Assembly: GCA_016859345.1 (NCBI GenBank)
Contig: CM029134.1
Span: forward strand, 10,713,560-10,777,559
DNA length: 64,000 nucleotides
Direction of reading: 5' to 3'
Source of the DNA: Istiophorus platypterus
Lineage: Eukaryota > Chordata > Actinopteri > Istiophoriformes > Istiophoridae
Shown: piece after piece, positions 53,301 through 61,392 of the stretch
How the letters are laid out: every line of letters begins with the position of its first letter
Numbering within the stretch: position 1 is the stretch's first letter
Program-made: the position numbers and the translations under genes
Notes under the pieces: generated by a model
Database searches by the model: none
Told to the model about the DNA's origin: nothing
Seen by the model: only the letters and a program-made list of their open reading frames with translations

Positions 53301-53310
53301 CATCATCTGA
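39706..53310 (+). CDS. xpnpep2: Membrane-bound X-prolyl aminopeptidase 2 (aminopeptidase P2), 21 coding exons
   Basis: Encodes a GPI-anchored ectoenzyme that removes the N-terminal residue when proline is second (known substrates of the family: bradykinin, substance P). Joining exons 39706-39754, 40383-40444, 40789-40899, 41013-41076, 41758-41862, 43419-43505, 43672-43815, 45304-45405, 45930-46011, 46224-46425, 47100-47189, 47549-47658, 47850-47927, 49349-49420, 49522-49582, 50145-50214, 50396-50500, 51602-51661, 51760-51836, 51964-52053 and 53110-53310 gives 2,022 nt, 673 residues, no internal stop; the human protein is about 674. Visible: signal peptide 1-17, creatinase-type N-terminal domains about 40-340, M24B catalytic domain about 345-570 with metal ligands D447, D458, H521, E552, E566 and catalytic histidines H427, H517, H530, and a hydrophobic GPI tail 654-673. 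Sequons at N31, N61, N173, N198 and N286 fit an extracellular protein. All borders are GT-AG. The cytosolic paralogue XPNPEP1 is excluded by the signal peptide and GPI tail. Confidence 0.96.
40383..40444 (+). CDS. xpnpep2: xpnpep2 exon 2
   Basis: Residues 17-37 of the mature N-terminus, with an N-glycosylation sequon NCS at N31. The acceptor is TTTGCCGTTTCAG and the donor CCG|GTAAGA; it ends in phase 0. Confidence 0.85.
40789..40899 (+). CDS. xpnpep2: xpnpep2 exon 3
   Basis: Residues 38-74, the start of the creatinase-type N-terminal domain (LRELRERM, AYIIPGTDAHL), with sequon NIS at N61. The acceptor GTTAACAG lies just downstream of a GT-rich tract; the donor is CTG|GTACGT. Both ends are phase 0. 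Confidence 0.93.
41013..41076 (+). CDS. xpnpep2: xpnpep2 exon 4
   Basis: Residues 75-96. It carries the family signature SEYIAPRDAR...FMTGFTGSAG of aminopeptidase P. The acceptor is TTTCTCCGTCAG and the donor GCAG|GTACGG; it ends in phase 1. Confidence 0.95.
41101..41295. repeat. (CTC)n tract with an imperfect tandem duplication in xpnpep2 intron 4
   Basis: Two blocks of CTC triplets. CGGCCATGCGTCTCCTC occurs twice, about 85 bp apart, each time preceded by an ATGACTCA/ACGACTCA segment, so a unit of about 85-90 bp was duplicated and then diverged. It is pyrimidine-rich on the + strand, the opposite strand asymmetry to the promoter tract. Confidence 0.8.
41758..41862 (+). CDS. xpnpep2: xpnpep2 exon 5
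   Basis: Residues 96-131, containing the conserved LWTDSRYWVQAERQ motif of the N-terminal domain. The acceptor is CCCTCTCCCCAG and the donor GATG|GTGGGG. Confidence 0.95.
41863..43418 (+). other. xpnpep2 intron 5
   Basis: 1,556 bp intron; AT-rich, with a run of A near 42,152. No repeat or nested gene recognised. Confidence 0.8.
43419..43505 (+). CDS. xpnpep2: xpnpep2 exon 6
   Basis: Residues 131-160, including GGRIGFDPFLFS, where the first N-terminal domain ends. The acceptor is GATGTTCCCCAG and the donor CTCA|GTGAGT. Confidence 0.93.
43672..43815 (+). CDS. xpnpep2: xpnpep2 exon 7
   Basis: Residues 160-208 with the family motif NLVDLVWKERPP and sequons NRS (N173) and NLT (N198). The acceptor is TCCTCCGTTAG and the donor ATAC|GTGGGT. 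A (GT)n microsatellite starts only 17 bp after the donor. Confidence 0.94.
43832..43870. repeat. (GT)n microsatellite in xpnpep2 intron 7
   Basis: About 19 GT units starting 17 bp downstream of the exon 7 donor site. Confidence 0.95.
44341..44404. repeat. (GT)n microsatellite in xpnpep2 intron 7
   Basis: About 32 GT units with one TA interruption; the second GT tract in the same intron. Confidence 0.95.
44800..45055. repeat. Candidate dispersed repeat in xpnpep2 intron 7
   Basis: Has CTCTTTGTGGTCATTGACAT followed later by CAGGGGGCCCCAAGAAGTCA and TTTGGTAATTCATCC, a combination I associate with a dispersed teleost sequence. There is no second copy in this window to confirm it. Confidence 0.35.
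45304..45405 (+). CDS. xpnpep2: xpnpep2 exon 8
   Basis: Residues 208-242 (RTWQVKVENIRNQM ... LLSALDETA), the start of the second N-terminal domain. The acceptor is GTGTTTTTGCAG and the donor GCCT|GTAAGT. Confidence 0.93.
45930..46011 (+). CDS. xpnpep2: xpnpep2 exon 9
   Basis: Residues 242-269 (WLFNLRGNDIPYNPFFYSY), one of the most conserved stretches of the family. The acceptor is GTGTTTTTTAG and the donor TCTG|GTAAAT. Confidence 0.95.
46224..46425 (+). CDS. xpnpep2: xpnpep2 exon 10
   Basis: Residues 269-336, the largest internal exon, finishing the second N-terminal domain, with sequon NTS at N286. The acceptor is CATCTACCAG and the donor CCAGAG|GTAAGC; it ends in phase 0. Confidence 0.93.
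47100..47189 (+). CDS. xpnpep2: xpnpep2 exon 11
   Basis: Residues 337-366 (SPVLTTKAIKDETEQRILRDAH), the start of the catalytic M24B domain. The acceptor is TGCATCATGTAG and the donor CTCAC|GTATGT. Both ends are phase 0. Confidence 0.93.
47549..47658 (+). CDS. xpnpep2: xpnpep2 exon 12
   Basis: Residues 367-403 (VRDAVAVIQLLMWLEKAVPEG). The first codons read GTGAGG straight after CAG, so the acceptor itself looks like a donor site; reading frame and homology fix it as the acceptor. The donor is CGCAG|GTGAGA. Confidence 0.93.
47850..47927 (+). CDS. xpnpep2: xpnpep2 exon 13
   Basis: Residues 403-429, ending ISASGPNAALAHY. H427 matches the substrate-binding histidine of the family (H395 of human XPNPEP1). 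I chose acceptor CATCGTTACAG because it keeps the frame and the family sequence; a nearby upstream AG does not. Confidence 0.92.
48790..49280. repeat. Candidate dispersed repeat in xpnpep2 intron 13, with G-rich and GA-rich tracts
   Basis: Base composition changes abruptly from AT-rich to G-rich here. GTGCAGCTGGTTGTGTTCTG and CGACTCCAGCACACCTGCAG followed by a GA-repeat (about 49,161-49,189) resemble a dispersed fish element I have seen. There is no second copy in this window, so the call is tentative. Confidence 0.35.
48891..48925 (+). repeat. (GGGGCT)n minisatellite
   Basis: Five tandem GGGGCT units followed by GGCCGGGGGC. Five runs of four G spaced by CT could fold into a G-quadruplex on the transcribed RNA and the non-template strand. 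Confidence 0.9.
49349..49420 (+). CDS. xpnpep2: xpnpep2 exon 14 (first metal-binding Asp)
   Basis: Residues 429-453 with YLIDSGGQY; D447 is the first metal-ligand aspartate of the dinuclear site. The acceptor is GTGTTGCAG and the donor ATCT|GTGAGT. Confidence 0.95.
49522..49582 (+). CDS. xpnpep2: xpnpep2 exon 15 (second metal-binding Asp)
   Basis: Residues 453-473 with DGTTDITRTVHWGTP; D458 lies 11 residues after D447, the family spacing. The acceptor is CACACTACTAG and the donor AAAGG|GTAACA. Confidence 0.95.
50145..50214 (+). CDS. xpnpep2: xpnpep2 exon 16
   Basis: Residues 474-497 (EAFTRVLMGNIEISRTIFPSG), a helix and loop between the metal-ligand motifs. The acceptor is CACTTCACAG and the donor AGAG|GTGGGA. 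Confidence 0.94.
50396..50500 (+). CDS. xpnpep2: xpnpep2 exon 17 (catalytic His motif)
   Basis: Residues 497-532 with LNYGHGTGHGVGNYFGVHE. H521 is the metal ligand; H517 and H530 are the accessory catalytic histidines. The acceptor is TTTATCGACAG and the donor GAGT|GTATGG. Confidence 0.96.
50873..51180 (+). repeat. Interspersed repeat family R3, copy 1 (xpnpep2 intron 17)
   Basis: Begins CTGCAACTAAC and ends GTTGCAGCCCTA, the inverted-looking ends of a dispersed teleost element. The inside runs through AGATTCGGTTTACAGTGAGA and ATCAAAATAGTTGCCAATTA. It has no reading frame. Confidence 0.6.
51602..51661 (+). CDS. xpnpep2: xpnpep2 exon 18
   Basis: Residues 532-552 (WPVGFQGNNIPFRAGMFTSI). It sits alone between introns of 1,101 and 98 bp. 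The acceptor is ACATTTGCAG and the donor ATAG|GTAAGA. Confidence 0.94.
   Translation, partial: GQSAFRATTFPFEQECSHL
51760..51836 (+). CDS. xpnpep2: xpnpep2 exon 19 (two metal-binding Glu)
   Basis: Residues 552-577 with EPGYYKENDFGIRIEDV; E552 and E566 are the glutamate metal ligands, 14 residues apart as in the family. The acceptor is TTTTCTTTTAG and the donor AAAG|GTAGAT. Confidence 0.96.
51964..52053 (+). CDS. xpnpep2: xpnpep2 exon 20
   Basis: Residues 578-607 (FLTFETVSLVPYDRKLID), the conserved end of the peptidase core. The acceptor is CTTCCCCTCAG and the donor ACAG|GTAGGA. Both ends are phase 0. Confidence 0.95.
52054..53109 (+). other. xpnpep2 intron 20
   Basis: 1,056 bp intron. It contains an R4 repeat copy (listed separately) and a poly-T run near 52,506-52,518; otherwise nothing recognised. 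Confidence 0.75.
52635..52790 (+). repeat. Interspersed repeat family R4, copy 1
   Basis: GCAGAATAAGTAATTTTACT, AATACTTCTGTAATTTTATT and GAATGCAGAACTTTTACCTA match the recurring ACTTTTACTTNAGTA theme of this family. Confidence 0.6.
53110..53310 (+). CDS. xpnpep2: xpnpep2 exon 21: C-terminal tail, GPI signal and stop
   Basis: Residues 608-673 and a TGA stop. After QWLNEYYKTIRKVVGPEL comes a polar spacer and small-residue cluster (ASGSSAS, 647-653), a likely omega-site region, then a hydrophobic end without a cytoplasmic tail. This is the layout of a GPI attachment signal, as known for mammalian APP2. The exact omega residue is not decidable by eye. Confidence 0.94.
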   Translation: MQWLNEYYKTIRKVVGPELDSQGLHEEKDWMLRNTEPFMASGSSASVCSSSLTLITLAVALLHNII

Positions 53311-53609
53311 ACATCCCCATTTTCCTTGCACTCATTTCCATCTCCAGCAGACTTGCACACTAATGTTACACCTATGCAGTCTCTATTGAGCAGCTACAAC
53401 AGGTTGAGAGATGCACTGCTATTTAGCATTTTTTTAAATTAAACGATATATTTGTTTAATTGAGTTAGTAGATGTCTGATATTGTGACACTTAAAGTTTA
53501 AAAATGATCTTTTGTGTGATTTTTTTTTTTTTTTTTTTTTTTAATGTATTACCTTCTTTGTTTTTAAACTGGACATTTGTATGGCCAGCAGATATATAAT
53601 TTCTATTTT

Positions 53610-53615
53610 ATTAAA
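53610..53615 (+). terminator. Candidate polyadenylation signal of xpnpep2
   Basis: An ATTAAA hexamer lies 300 bp after the stop codon and is followed within 20 bp by a GT-rich stretch (ACGGGGGTGTACC), the usual downstream element. A canonical AATAAA also occurs at 53919-53924, so a longer 3' UTR is possible, although that one lies inside a repeat copy. Confidence 0.5.
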
Positions 53616-53699
53616 GTAACATTCTTTAAAACGGGGGTGTACCTGGGTCATGGATCTGATCACTTTCAAACTGACTAAATGATAAGACTTGCAGCCTGA

Positions 53700-54130
53700 C
53701 TTTGTCTTTAAGAACAGTAACTTTACCTGGACTTTTACCTTTTGAGAGAAATAGATACTACTGGTATAAAATTGCTGAGTATCCCTTTAAGTACCTCACT
53801 TGAGTTCAACTTTAAGTACTATTACATGTACTACTACACTAACTTCTGTATCACCATATCTCAGAGGGATATATTATACTTTATACTACATTTAGCTAGA
53901 ATTACTAGATACCTTGCAAATAAAGATTTTACATTTAAAACCAATGGTGTAAAATAGGTGATAATATAATAAACTGTACATTATTCTGAAAAGGGCCATT
54001 CTCTTTAATGAGTCCTTATCATTTTAGTGCTTTAAGAATATTCTGATAAAATAAATGCATGACTTCAACTAGTAACAGAGCATCTCTATATTGTGGTACT
54101 TTAAAAAAAAAGAATACTTCTTCCACCACT
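53700..54130 (+). repeat. Interspersed repeat family R4, copy 2
   Basis: Starts CAGTAACTTTACCTGGACTT and ends GAATACTTCTTCCACCACTG, the typical terminus of this family. It lies just downstream of the xpnpep2 3' UTR and contains a canonical AATAAA. Confidence 0.6.
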
Positions 54131-54389
54131 GGTTAAAACATATGATCAGTTCATAACATATGATCAAATAATAGATAACCTTTCCCAAAAGTATCAAGTA
54201 GTCACACACTGACACGCTAGCTAGGAGCTAGGGGCTAACGTTAGCTAATGTTTGCAAGAAACATTTTGTTCGCCAGGCAACCAACCGATAGTCCAGGCCC
54301 TGAGTAGCTGTGATCATTTTGGGCACTTTTTGTATCATTTGTATTGTTTCCACCAAAGAAAAGTTTTATATTCCTGCAGATCCGCCCTT

Positions 54390-55056
54390 CATCTCATAGT
54401 AGCTGTACGATTGAGCTCACGTTCACGCTAGGTTGGCAGAATGGGAGCGAAACTAATGTTTATTTCGACTTGGGAGTGTTCACACCGGTTCGGGATGTTC
54501 TGATACGTTTTCCTGTCAGTATCCACCCGGTGTATCGACATTTCCAGTATTTTGAGACGCGCATGATATTGAGGCCGCTGTCAAAAGTCATTGACTTTAT
54601 TCACTTGAGGAGGTTGTTGTTTTTTGTTTTTTTTTTTAATTCATCATAACCGGGCTGAACAAAAAAGAAAATATCATCTTTTAAACCTGCGCAGGTTCAT
54701 ATAACCGGTGTCGTCATTTAAAGCAGCTACGAGCGGCCCTGGTTCTCCAGTTACCCGGCAACACTTCTGTCGCTGCATCTCGAGGTGTGATTTCGCCGCC
54801 GCCGACACACCCCACCCTGCATCTGTAAACGTGTGTGTTACCGAATACTGCATATGGAGAAACCTTTTACAGAAAAAGCTGGGCAGCCTTTAAAAAAAAA
54901 AAATAAAAATGCATATTCATTAACGTCCGCCCGGTTTCATGCTCGATGTTAAGGGGCCCGAAAAGAGGAACCGCATGTGTCAAATCATTGCTCTCTGCGG
55001 ATAAAAAGCCTCTTCGACTTTTTCTTGTGTATTTACTGTTAGCATAGTTTTGCAGG
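54390..55056 (+). promoter_or_regulatory. CpG-rich block between the genes, candidate sash3 promoter and untranslated first exon
   Basis: By hand count there are about 36 CpG in roughly 660 bp, near the number expected from base composition, while surrounding rows have about 0-2 per 60 bp. The block lies 1.1 kb after xpnpep2 and 1.8 kb before the sash3 ATG. At its right end is CAG|GTAACG, a good donor consensus at 55056. A pyrimidine-rich acceptor ending GGCAG at 56805 precedes the sash3 coding exon. The promoter role is inference. Confidence 0.4.
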
Positions 55057-55469
55057 TAACGTAGTTTCTGTTTACTTAGTCACAAAAGATGTGTGTCATC
55101 TCTGGTAATAGGTGACCTCTTTGCTGTGGTGGAGAGTGACCACATTTACCTAAGAGTGCTCTGTGGGATTTTCCTCAAAACAAAGTGCACTGTGTTTATC
55201 TTTGAATTTTAAAAAAAGAAAAAAAAAGTGATCATGCATTTGTTCCTCATAAAACTTTTGCAGAACAGATTTTTCATAATAAAACATGGGATTTTTCATT
55301 GTTTACGTCCTGATTTGTACGCTTACAGTCTGGTCTTTGTTACCTTTGAGGTAACAATGAGCATCTATGTGCCTGAACACAATATAAACAAAATTGGGAC
55401 CTCTTTTCTAAAAGAATATTAGCAGTGCATATATTTTTCTGCCAATGCTTATATACTTTGACATCAGTA

Positions 55470-55575
55470 GCTTTTTGAATGCATTACTCTTACTTGTAAT
55501 GGAGCATCTTTAAAGCAAAGTATTGCTACTTTTACTTGAGTAAAAGATCTAAATAGGTTTTCCACCACTGCCTCT
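55470..55575 (+). repeat. Interspersed repeat family R4, copy 3 (fragment)
   Basis: Contains TACTTTTACTTGAGTAAAAG and ends TTTTCCACCACTG, the terminal part of the R4 family. Confidence 0.65.
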
Positions 55576-56734
55576 TAAGTTTTAGTTGTCCTCCGGTGGA
55601 ATCAGAGTCTATCTTCTGTTTAGCATTTTCATCTTTTAAAGATCCCCAGAAAGATTTGCCTTTTGTCGAGTGACAGGAAACTAAAATAGGGCACACTCTT
55701 ATCATGTGGTTTGCTTCCTCAACCAAAATAACACGCTAAACATGACCTACCAACATGACTTACATTTTACCTCCCTCTTTTCTTTTACTAACAATTTTTG
55801 CCGTGTCCAGTTGGCCGTTGGCTCCGGTGAACATTCAAAAGCTCCCACGTTTGTGTGAGTCACTAAAGTTGTTTTTGTCTTAATTGTCTGTTTTGGATGT
55901 TTTCACAGTGTCAGCATGTGTCTGGGCCTCCAGGGTCATTTGTCTCAGAAACAATTTTCTGTATAAATATCCCCTGTTGGATGAGCAGGACCAACTGATC
56001 ACCAGTTTGCGATGTTGTTATGGCGTCTGGCAGCTGCGGCAGACCTTTGCTGCAGCTGTGGAGCCATTACTGAGTTTCTAAATATGTCATCTCTAGAGGT
56101 CTCCCACTTCCATGCTTCAGTTGCCAAGAGAACTATGTCTTAGTTTCAGAGTGACTGCTGAACAACAAGCTCAAAAGTCATGGTCTTGTCTGGACATAAC
56201 TAGAAAATAAGTAATGGCTACGCACATCATGGCAGAGGTCTTTCCTGCCTGAAAATTTACTTCAACATTCTGCTGAAGGTGAGAACTGACGTCTATAAGA
56301 GTAGAAATTTTATAATACAGTTTCTGCTCTTGATTACAGCTGTGACATAGTGGCAAGAGATGACGTGCATTAAAACAGCTGTCGTCGGCACGAACAAGTT
56401 AAATATGATTAATCAGAGGTCGATTATTTGACCTTGCCGTTGAGAAATACCTTTGTAAGGCAGGGTTCACGGAAAAACTACTTTCTTTTTGACAAGCCTG
56501 TCCATGGTCAGAACTGATGGTGAAAACATTTTCTTGAACTGTTTCCTGTGTCAGTCCAGTTTTTTAGCAACAGAGAGCTTGTGGCACGCAAGGCTGAGAA
56601 GTACATACCTCTTGCCTATATGAAACCAAAAAACAGGCTTTGCCTCTTTGGTCTCTTTGTAGCCATGTGACTTCCTCCCAGCCTCTGTAGTTGGTTTGGC
56701 TGCAACGGAGCACAGCTCTGCCTTCCTCTGTTTT

Positions 56735-56778
56735 GTGTGTGCGTGTGTGTGTGTGTGTGTGCGTGTGTGTGTGTGTGT
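56735..56778. repeat. (GT)n microsatellite before the sash3 acceptor
   Basis: About 22 GT units with two GC interruptions, directly followed by the poly-T tract of the candidate acceptor at 56,805. Confidence 0.9.
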
Positions 56779-56780
56779 TT

Positions 56781-56805
56781 TTTTTTTTTCTTTTATCTTT
56801 GGCAG
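56781..56805 (+). other. Candidate 3' splice site in the sash3 5' region
   Basis: A run of 12 T, then CTTTTATCTTTGGCAG, gives a strong polypyrimidine tract and acceptor 92 bp before the sash3 ATG. It would make 56806-56953 the second exon. A weaker alternative acceptor ends TTTCTCACAG near 56859. Confidence 0.4.
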
Positions 56806-56896
56806 TGACACAGTGTCAGGGAGCCTCGGTGATTAGAACCGGTGTATCTTTCTCACAGCTTTTTGCCCAGAGAGATTTTAAGGACCACCAAGGAAG

Positions 56897-56953
56897 ATGT
56901 TAAGGCGTAGGCCTTCAAATGCCTCAGAGAAGGAGCAGGTGCAGAAGAAGAAG
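56897..56953 (+). CDS. sash3: sash3 coding exon 1
   Basis: Residues 1-19, MLRRRPSNASEKEQVQKKK, nearly identical to the vertebrate SASH3 N-terminus, which fixes the start codon. The donor is AAG|GTGAGC. Upstream lie two acceptor-like sites (56805 and about 56859), so this may not be the first transcribed exon. Confidence 0.93.
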
Positions 56954-59900
56954 GTGAGCAGCATTGTTATCTCTTTATTTTGACTTTGGTTGAAGTTAAT
57001 GTGCTCAAATTGAGCTCCTATAAATGTGAATATCATAGACTATGATTCCGAAGACGGCTTTGTCAAACAATTGAAATTGAATCGACATTTGCACTACAAC
57101 ATCGCATACAGCGGTCTTTGAGTTCACTTTTTTTTTAACACAGGATGTCTGCTCAAGTTAATGCAAACATCTGTGGTGAAGCCGAACAAAACCACACACA
57201 AACACACAAGCCACTTAAGGCTCAGTGAGATAGTTTTGTTTAAAACAAAGGATTTTTTCTTGCGTCTACTTTAACAGCCTTGAATTATTCTTTATACTCT
57301 TTCGGTAAAGTTCCTCTATTCTGGTGGGGTGAATCATGGCAGCAGATGTAGTTTGAGTCAGAACGGGGTTTGTGGCTTCTGCTGCCTGCATTTCTAGCTG
57401 CAAGCTAGAGACCGAACCTCCTATGCTTGACACCAGCGCCTTTATTTTCCATCCACGTCTACCCTCATGCAGTGTAATTCACGCCTTGTCATTTCACATC
57501 TCTGTGACTTTGTTCTCAGCAGTCGTCCTCTAACATAATTTGCACTGCCAATAATTGAGGCTGGAGAATAAATTGTTCCATGACATGATCAGTGTTAATA
57601 GTTGTTTTTTGTTTTTTGGGTTTTTTTGAGAGCTTTGTGGCTTTGAAGGGAGGTGAATAGTTACCAAAACTGGTAGCAGCCTCAAAATAAAGTTAATTTG
57701 TTAACTTGGATGCACTGGTGGTTTAGTTCTTCAGGTTAGACGCTAACACTGGATGTCTAAAATGACTGACTGCTAAAGGTTGCTCAAGCCTTGCCCGTTT
57801 CCTGTGGTTGCAACAAAAAAATCAAGAAGGATCAGCCGAGATAAGATCATACACAGTGACACTTTGGTATATGGAAAGATGTGCTAAGAATTTCCCCTGG
57901 AGCTAAAAATGATGCAAAACAGGGAAATTTGACTAGAAATGCTTGAAAATAAGCCTTAATATTAAGTATATGCATGTGACATACTGTACACTAGCCTGGA
58001 ACTGAAAGTATCAGTCCATTAACTGATCATTTGATCGACAGAAAATTAATCAGCAGCTATTTTCGTAATAAATTAATCTTCATTTTTCAAGTAAATCTCC
58101 CAGTTCAACCCATCTTTAAAAATGAGGTTTCGGTAAATGGAATATCTTCAGGCTTTGGACTGTTGTTTGGACAGAAGAAGAAATTTTAAGACATCATCTT
58201 GGCCATCTTCTATTTTCTGACAACTTATTGACCAAAAAATTAGTAGATCAATCAAGAAAACATTCTGCATATTTATTAATATTTTAAAAGAATGATTCAT
58301 TACAGCCTTATAACAGACTAATATTCAGAGTAGAACATTTTATATTAAGTTTATCCCATCTTTCCCTTTTCTCAAGTTCAGCCTAGAAACATGCATCTTC
58401 ATACTGGCACTGAATTAAATGTAAATGGTGAAGTGGTGTTTAGACTTTTCTATTTTTCCTCTTTTCATGTTTCTTTGGTGAATTTAAATATCAGTCACAT
58501 GCATGCAACCTATTTCATACTTGGACTCTCATATTTCATCCACCAAACATCATTTCTTTTGTGTTTCCTCCTAAATTGCTCAACTGCTTTTATGGAATGT
58601 TTCAGGAGCAACTACAGCACCATTTGCACCATGCAGACACTTTGTGACCCCATATTCATGACCTTATCTTTGACAACTATGCAAGGAAAGACATAGGCAG
58701 TTGCTCATTCTGAGAAAAGCCTCTGCAGATTCATTCTGTTCATAATCTTGAGAAGATAAGTACTTGTCATTGTGCCCAGCCGTCAGCATTATTTGCATCG
58801 CATCAAAAAGTGCCAAAAACAATTAATATGTTTCAGACGTTTTTCTAGTGAAGCCTTTTTGTTTATTTCTCCAAGTTTTATTTGTTCACTCTTTGCTGTG
58901 TTTAGTTATACAGTTGCTTCATTATGCCCGTCTGAGCTTTTGTCATCACGATTTTAGATAAATATGATTCCTTGTGTATTCACAGCTCACCCTACAGAGG
59001 TCCAGCAGCTTCAAGGATTTTATGAAGCACAAACCCACCTCTCCTGTTGTGTCAGAAAAAGAGTTCAATTTGGAGGAGGTCAGCATCACGTTACATCACT
59101 TTTTTTTTTTTGAGTACAAGTAGAAGTCTTCTAACATCTTTGTGTTTTAAGTTCTCAAATGACAGTTCCCTAAAATATTTTATCACATTGTTCTTTAATT
59201 GTCATGCTAAAATAACAGGTCAAGCAGAAATAGTTATCAGTTATGTTCACAGTTTGTGCTTCCTAATTTAAAAAAAAACTTTTGTGTGTATATGTGAAAA
59301 TGTTAACACTTTGCAATCACCAGTAATTTAATAACTTCCCTGTAAAGTTCGGTATACTGTCAGTCGAAGTTGCAAAGATAAATAAGTTAAAAAGTACAGA
59401 TGACAAGAGGAAGTATGAACGAGAAGTTCTGCAAAGAGCACAGATGACAGCAGAATGCAGACCGGATGTCCTCTAGTTCAAGCTAGTGAAGCAGAGAACC
59501 TCTATGTCAGACAGTTTTGCAGAAGACGCAGGAATTTCATCATTAGTCCGAAAGTCCTCCCCCTGAGAATCTGAGCATATTTAGTTTAATGTTAACTTTT
59601 TTTTTATTTCTACAAATTAGCAAAGACATCAAAATCTGTGCTGTCTTAGTTCCAGCCCTCCTTAATTTCAAGTTAAGCACTGAATTAACCTGTTATCACA
59701 AGAAAATGGGCTTTGTTGTCTTGAGATAATGAAAGAATAAAAAAATAAATTGCAAGTACAACCGCTCTCAGCTTCCCTTGTTATGAAAGAGAAAATCATC
59801 TAAAGAGTGTACGAGTGCACAAAATCTGGAAAACATCAATTGAGAACAGATTACTGTGTCAAAATCATACAAGAAAACGGATATGATGAACTCCGCCGCA

Positions 59901-61354
59901 CTGTGCTGTCATAAAACTCCCCTCTAGCCGCTGGTGTTTATCAAAAGATGTGTATTTAGATGTGTGTATGTGACCATGTGGGTTTCAGCAGTTCTGTGTA
60001 AATGCAAACCCCATAGCCACAAAGCTGGTAAATTTTCTATTTTTTGAGAACTGAATTCCAAAAAGCAATACCACTCTTAGCCACCGTGGGTTACTTTATG
60101 TCAGTGACACCATTTTTGAAAATTTCACAAACTTCATTTGACTTGACTTTAAATAAGCGTGTACCATTTGTCCCCTCATCTCGTAACATCTGTCCACAGA
60201 CTGTCGGAGTAGTTGAACATTTTCTTGTTTTTTTTTTTTGTTTGTTTTTTTTTTACTTTCATCTCAGTTTCCAGAGGGTGGAACAACAGCAGAGGAAGCA
60301 GTGAAAAGTGGCAGCAAACTGGGCAAGAAATGGCGCAACGTCATCTCACGCACCATGACCCGCAAAACGTCCAAGATGGTGCAGAAAGCTCTGGCTGAGG
60401 AGGGGGTAAAGATGGTTTCCACGTTTGTGAAGATATGAATGTCGCAGAATTTAAACAGAAACAGTTGATACATTTACAAACTCGAAATGTTATTCATGAT
60501 ACGTAGTTGAACTATTAAGTTTTGATGTGACAAAAACACACCTTGACCCCCATAAAGACACTTCTACTCTTGAGCTACAGATGTTGTTGTTGTTAAAAAA
60601 AAAAGATTGAACCTGTCTCCATCTAATGGACAAAAGTATGTACTGCACAGCTCAAGACAAAGCACTGGAAAGCAACTTAGTATATTTACTTGTTATTATA
60701 TCACAGGAAGTTTTATTTTCATTTCATGACATTTTATACTTCTACTTCACCACAGAACAGAGGAAATTATTGTACTTTTTAAGTCCAACACATCTATCTG
60801 ATAGTTACGGTTACCAGTCACTTTACCAGGACTTTTCACTGAAAACACAGAATGATATATTAGATAGTTACCTTACCTCTGCCTCAAACAACTACGGCTG
60901 TAAAATGTTTCTTACATGTTAATGCATCAACATTTTGTTTTGAAAATTTTGCTTTTGCTTTTAAAATTCACATTGTTGATGAACGCATTTTCAATGCAGT
61001 GCTTTTACTTGAAATGGCGTATTCTTACAGAGTTGTTTTGCTACTCTTTGTCAAATAAAGAGCCTGAATATTTCTTCTACCACCGCTGATTTCTAAGATC
61101 AGACTTTTACCAAAATTTGGTGCAATTCGATTCAGTTCTCTGAAAAGACAACTCCAAATGATTTTTCATCATAAGGATAATGTAGTTTATAGTGAACAGG
61201 GAGGGCAAACCAGAGTTGATACTTGAAGCCTTATACTGTTAAAAACATCCTCTCCTGATGTGTCACAGTAACCTCTGACCTGTGTTTAAATTTATGGAGC
61301 AAAAAAACTGACAAAATGTATAAAAAAAATATATTTTTGATTTAGAGAGAAAAT

Positions 61355-61392
<38 letters not shown>

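Larger units (their letters stand above)
55057..56780 (+). other. Intergenic region or sash3 intron before the coding start
   Basis: AT-rich with an R4 fragment and a GT microsatellite; no coding sequence recognised. It would be an intron if the CpG block at 54,390-55,056 is a sash3 first exon. Confidence 0.5.

Noticed and set aside
54344..54649. 101-codon frame in the CpG-rich block
   Set aside because: No resemblance to known proteins and it ends in a poly-T/poly-Phe run. The block is better explained as possible promoter or untranslated exon.
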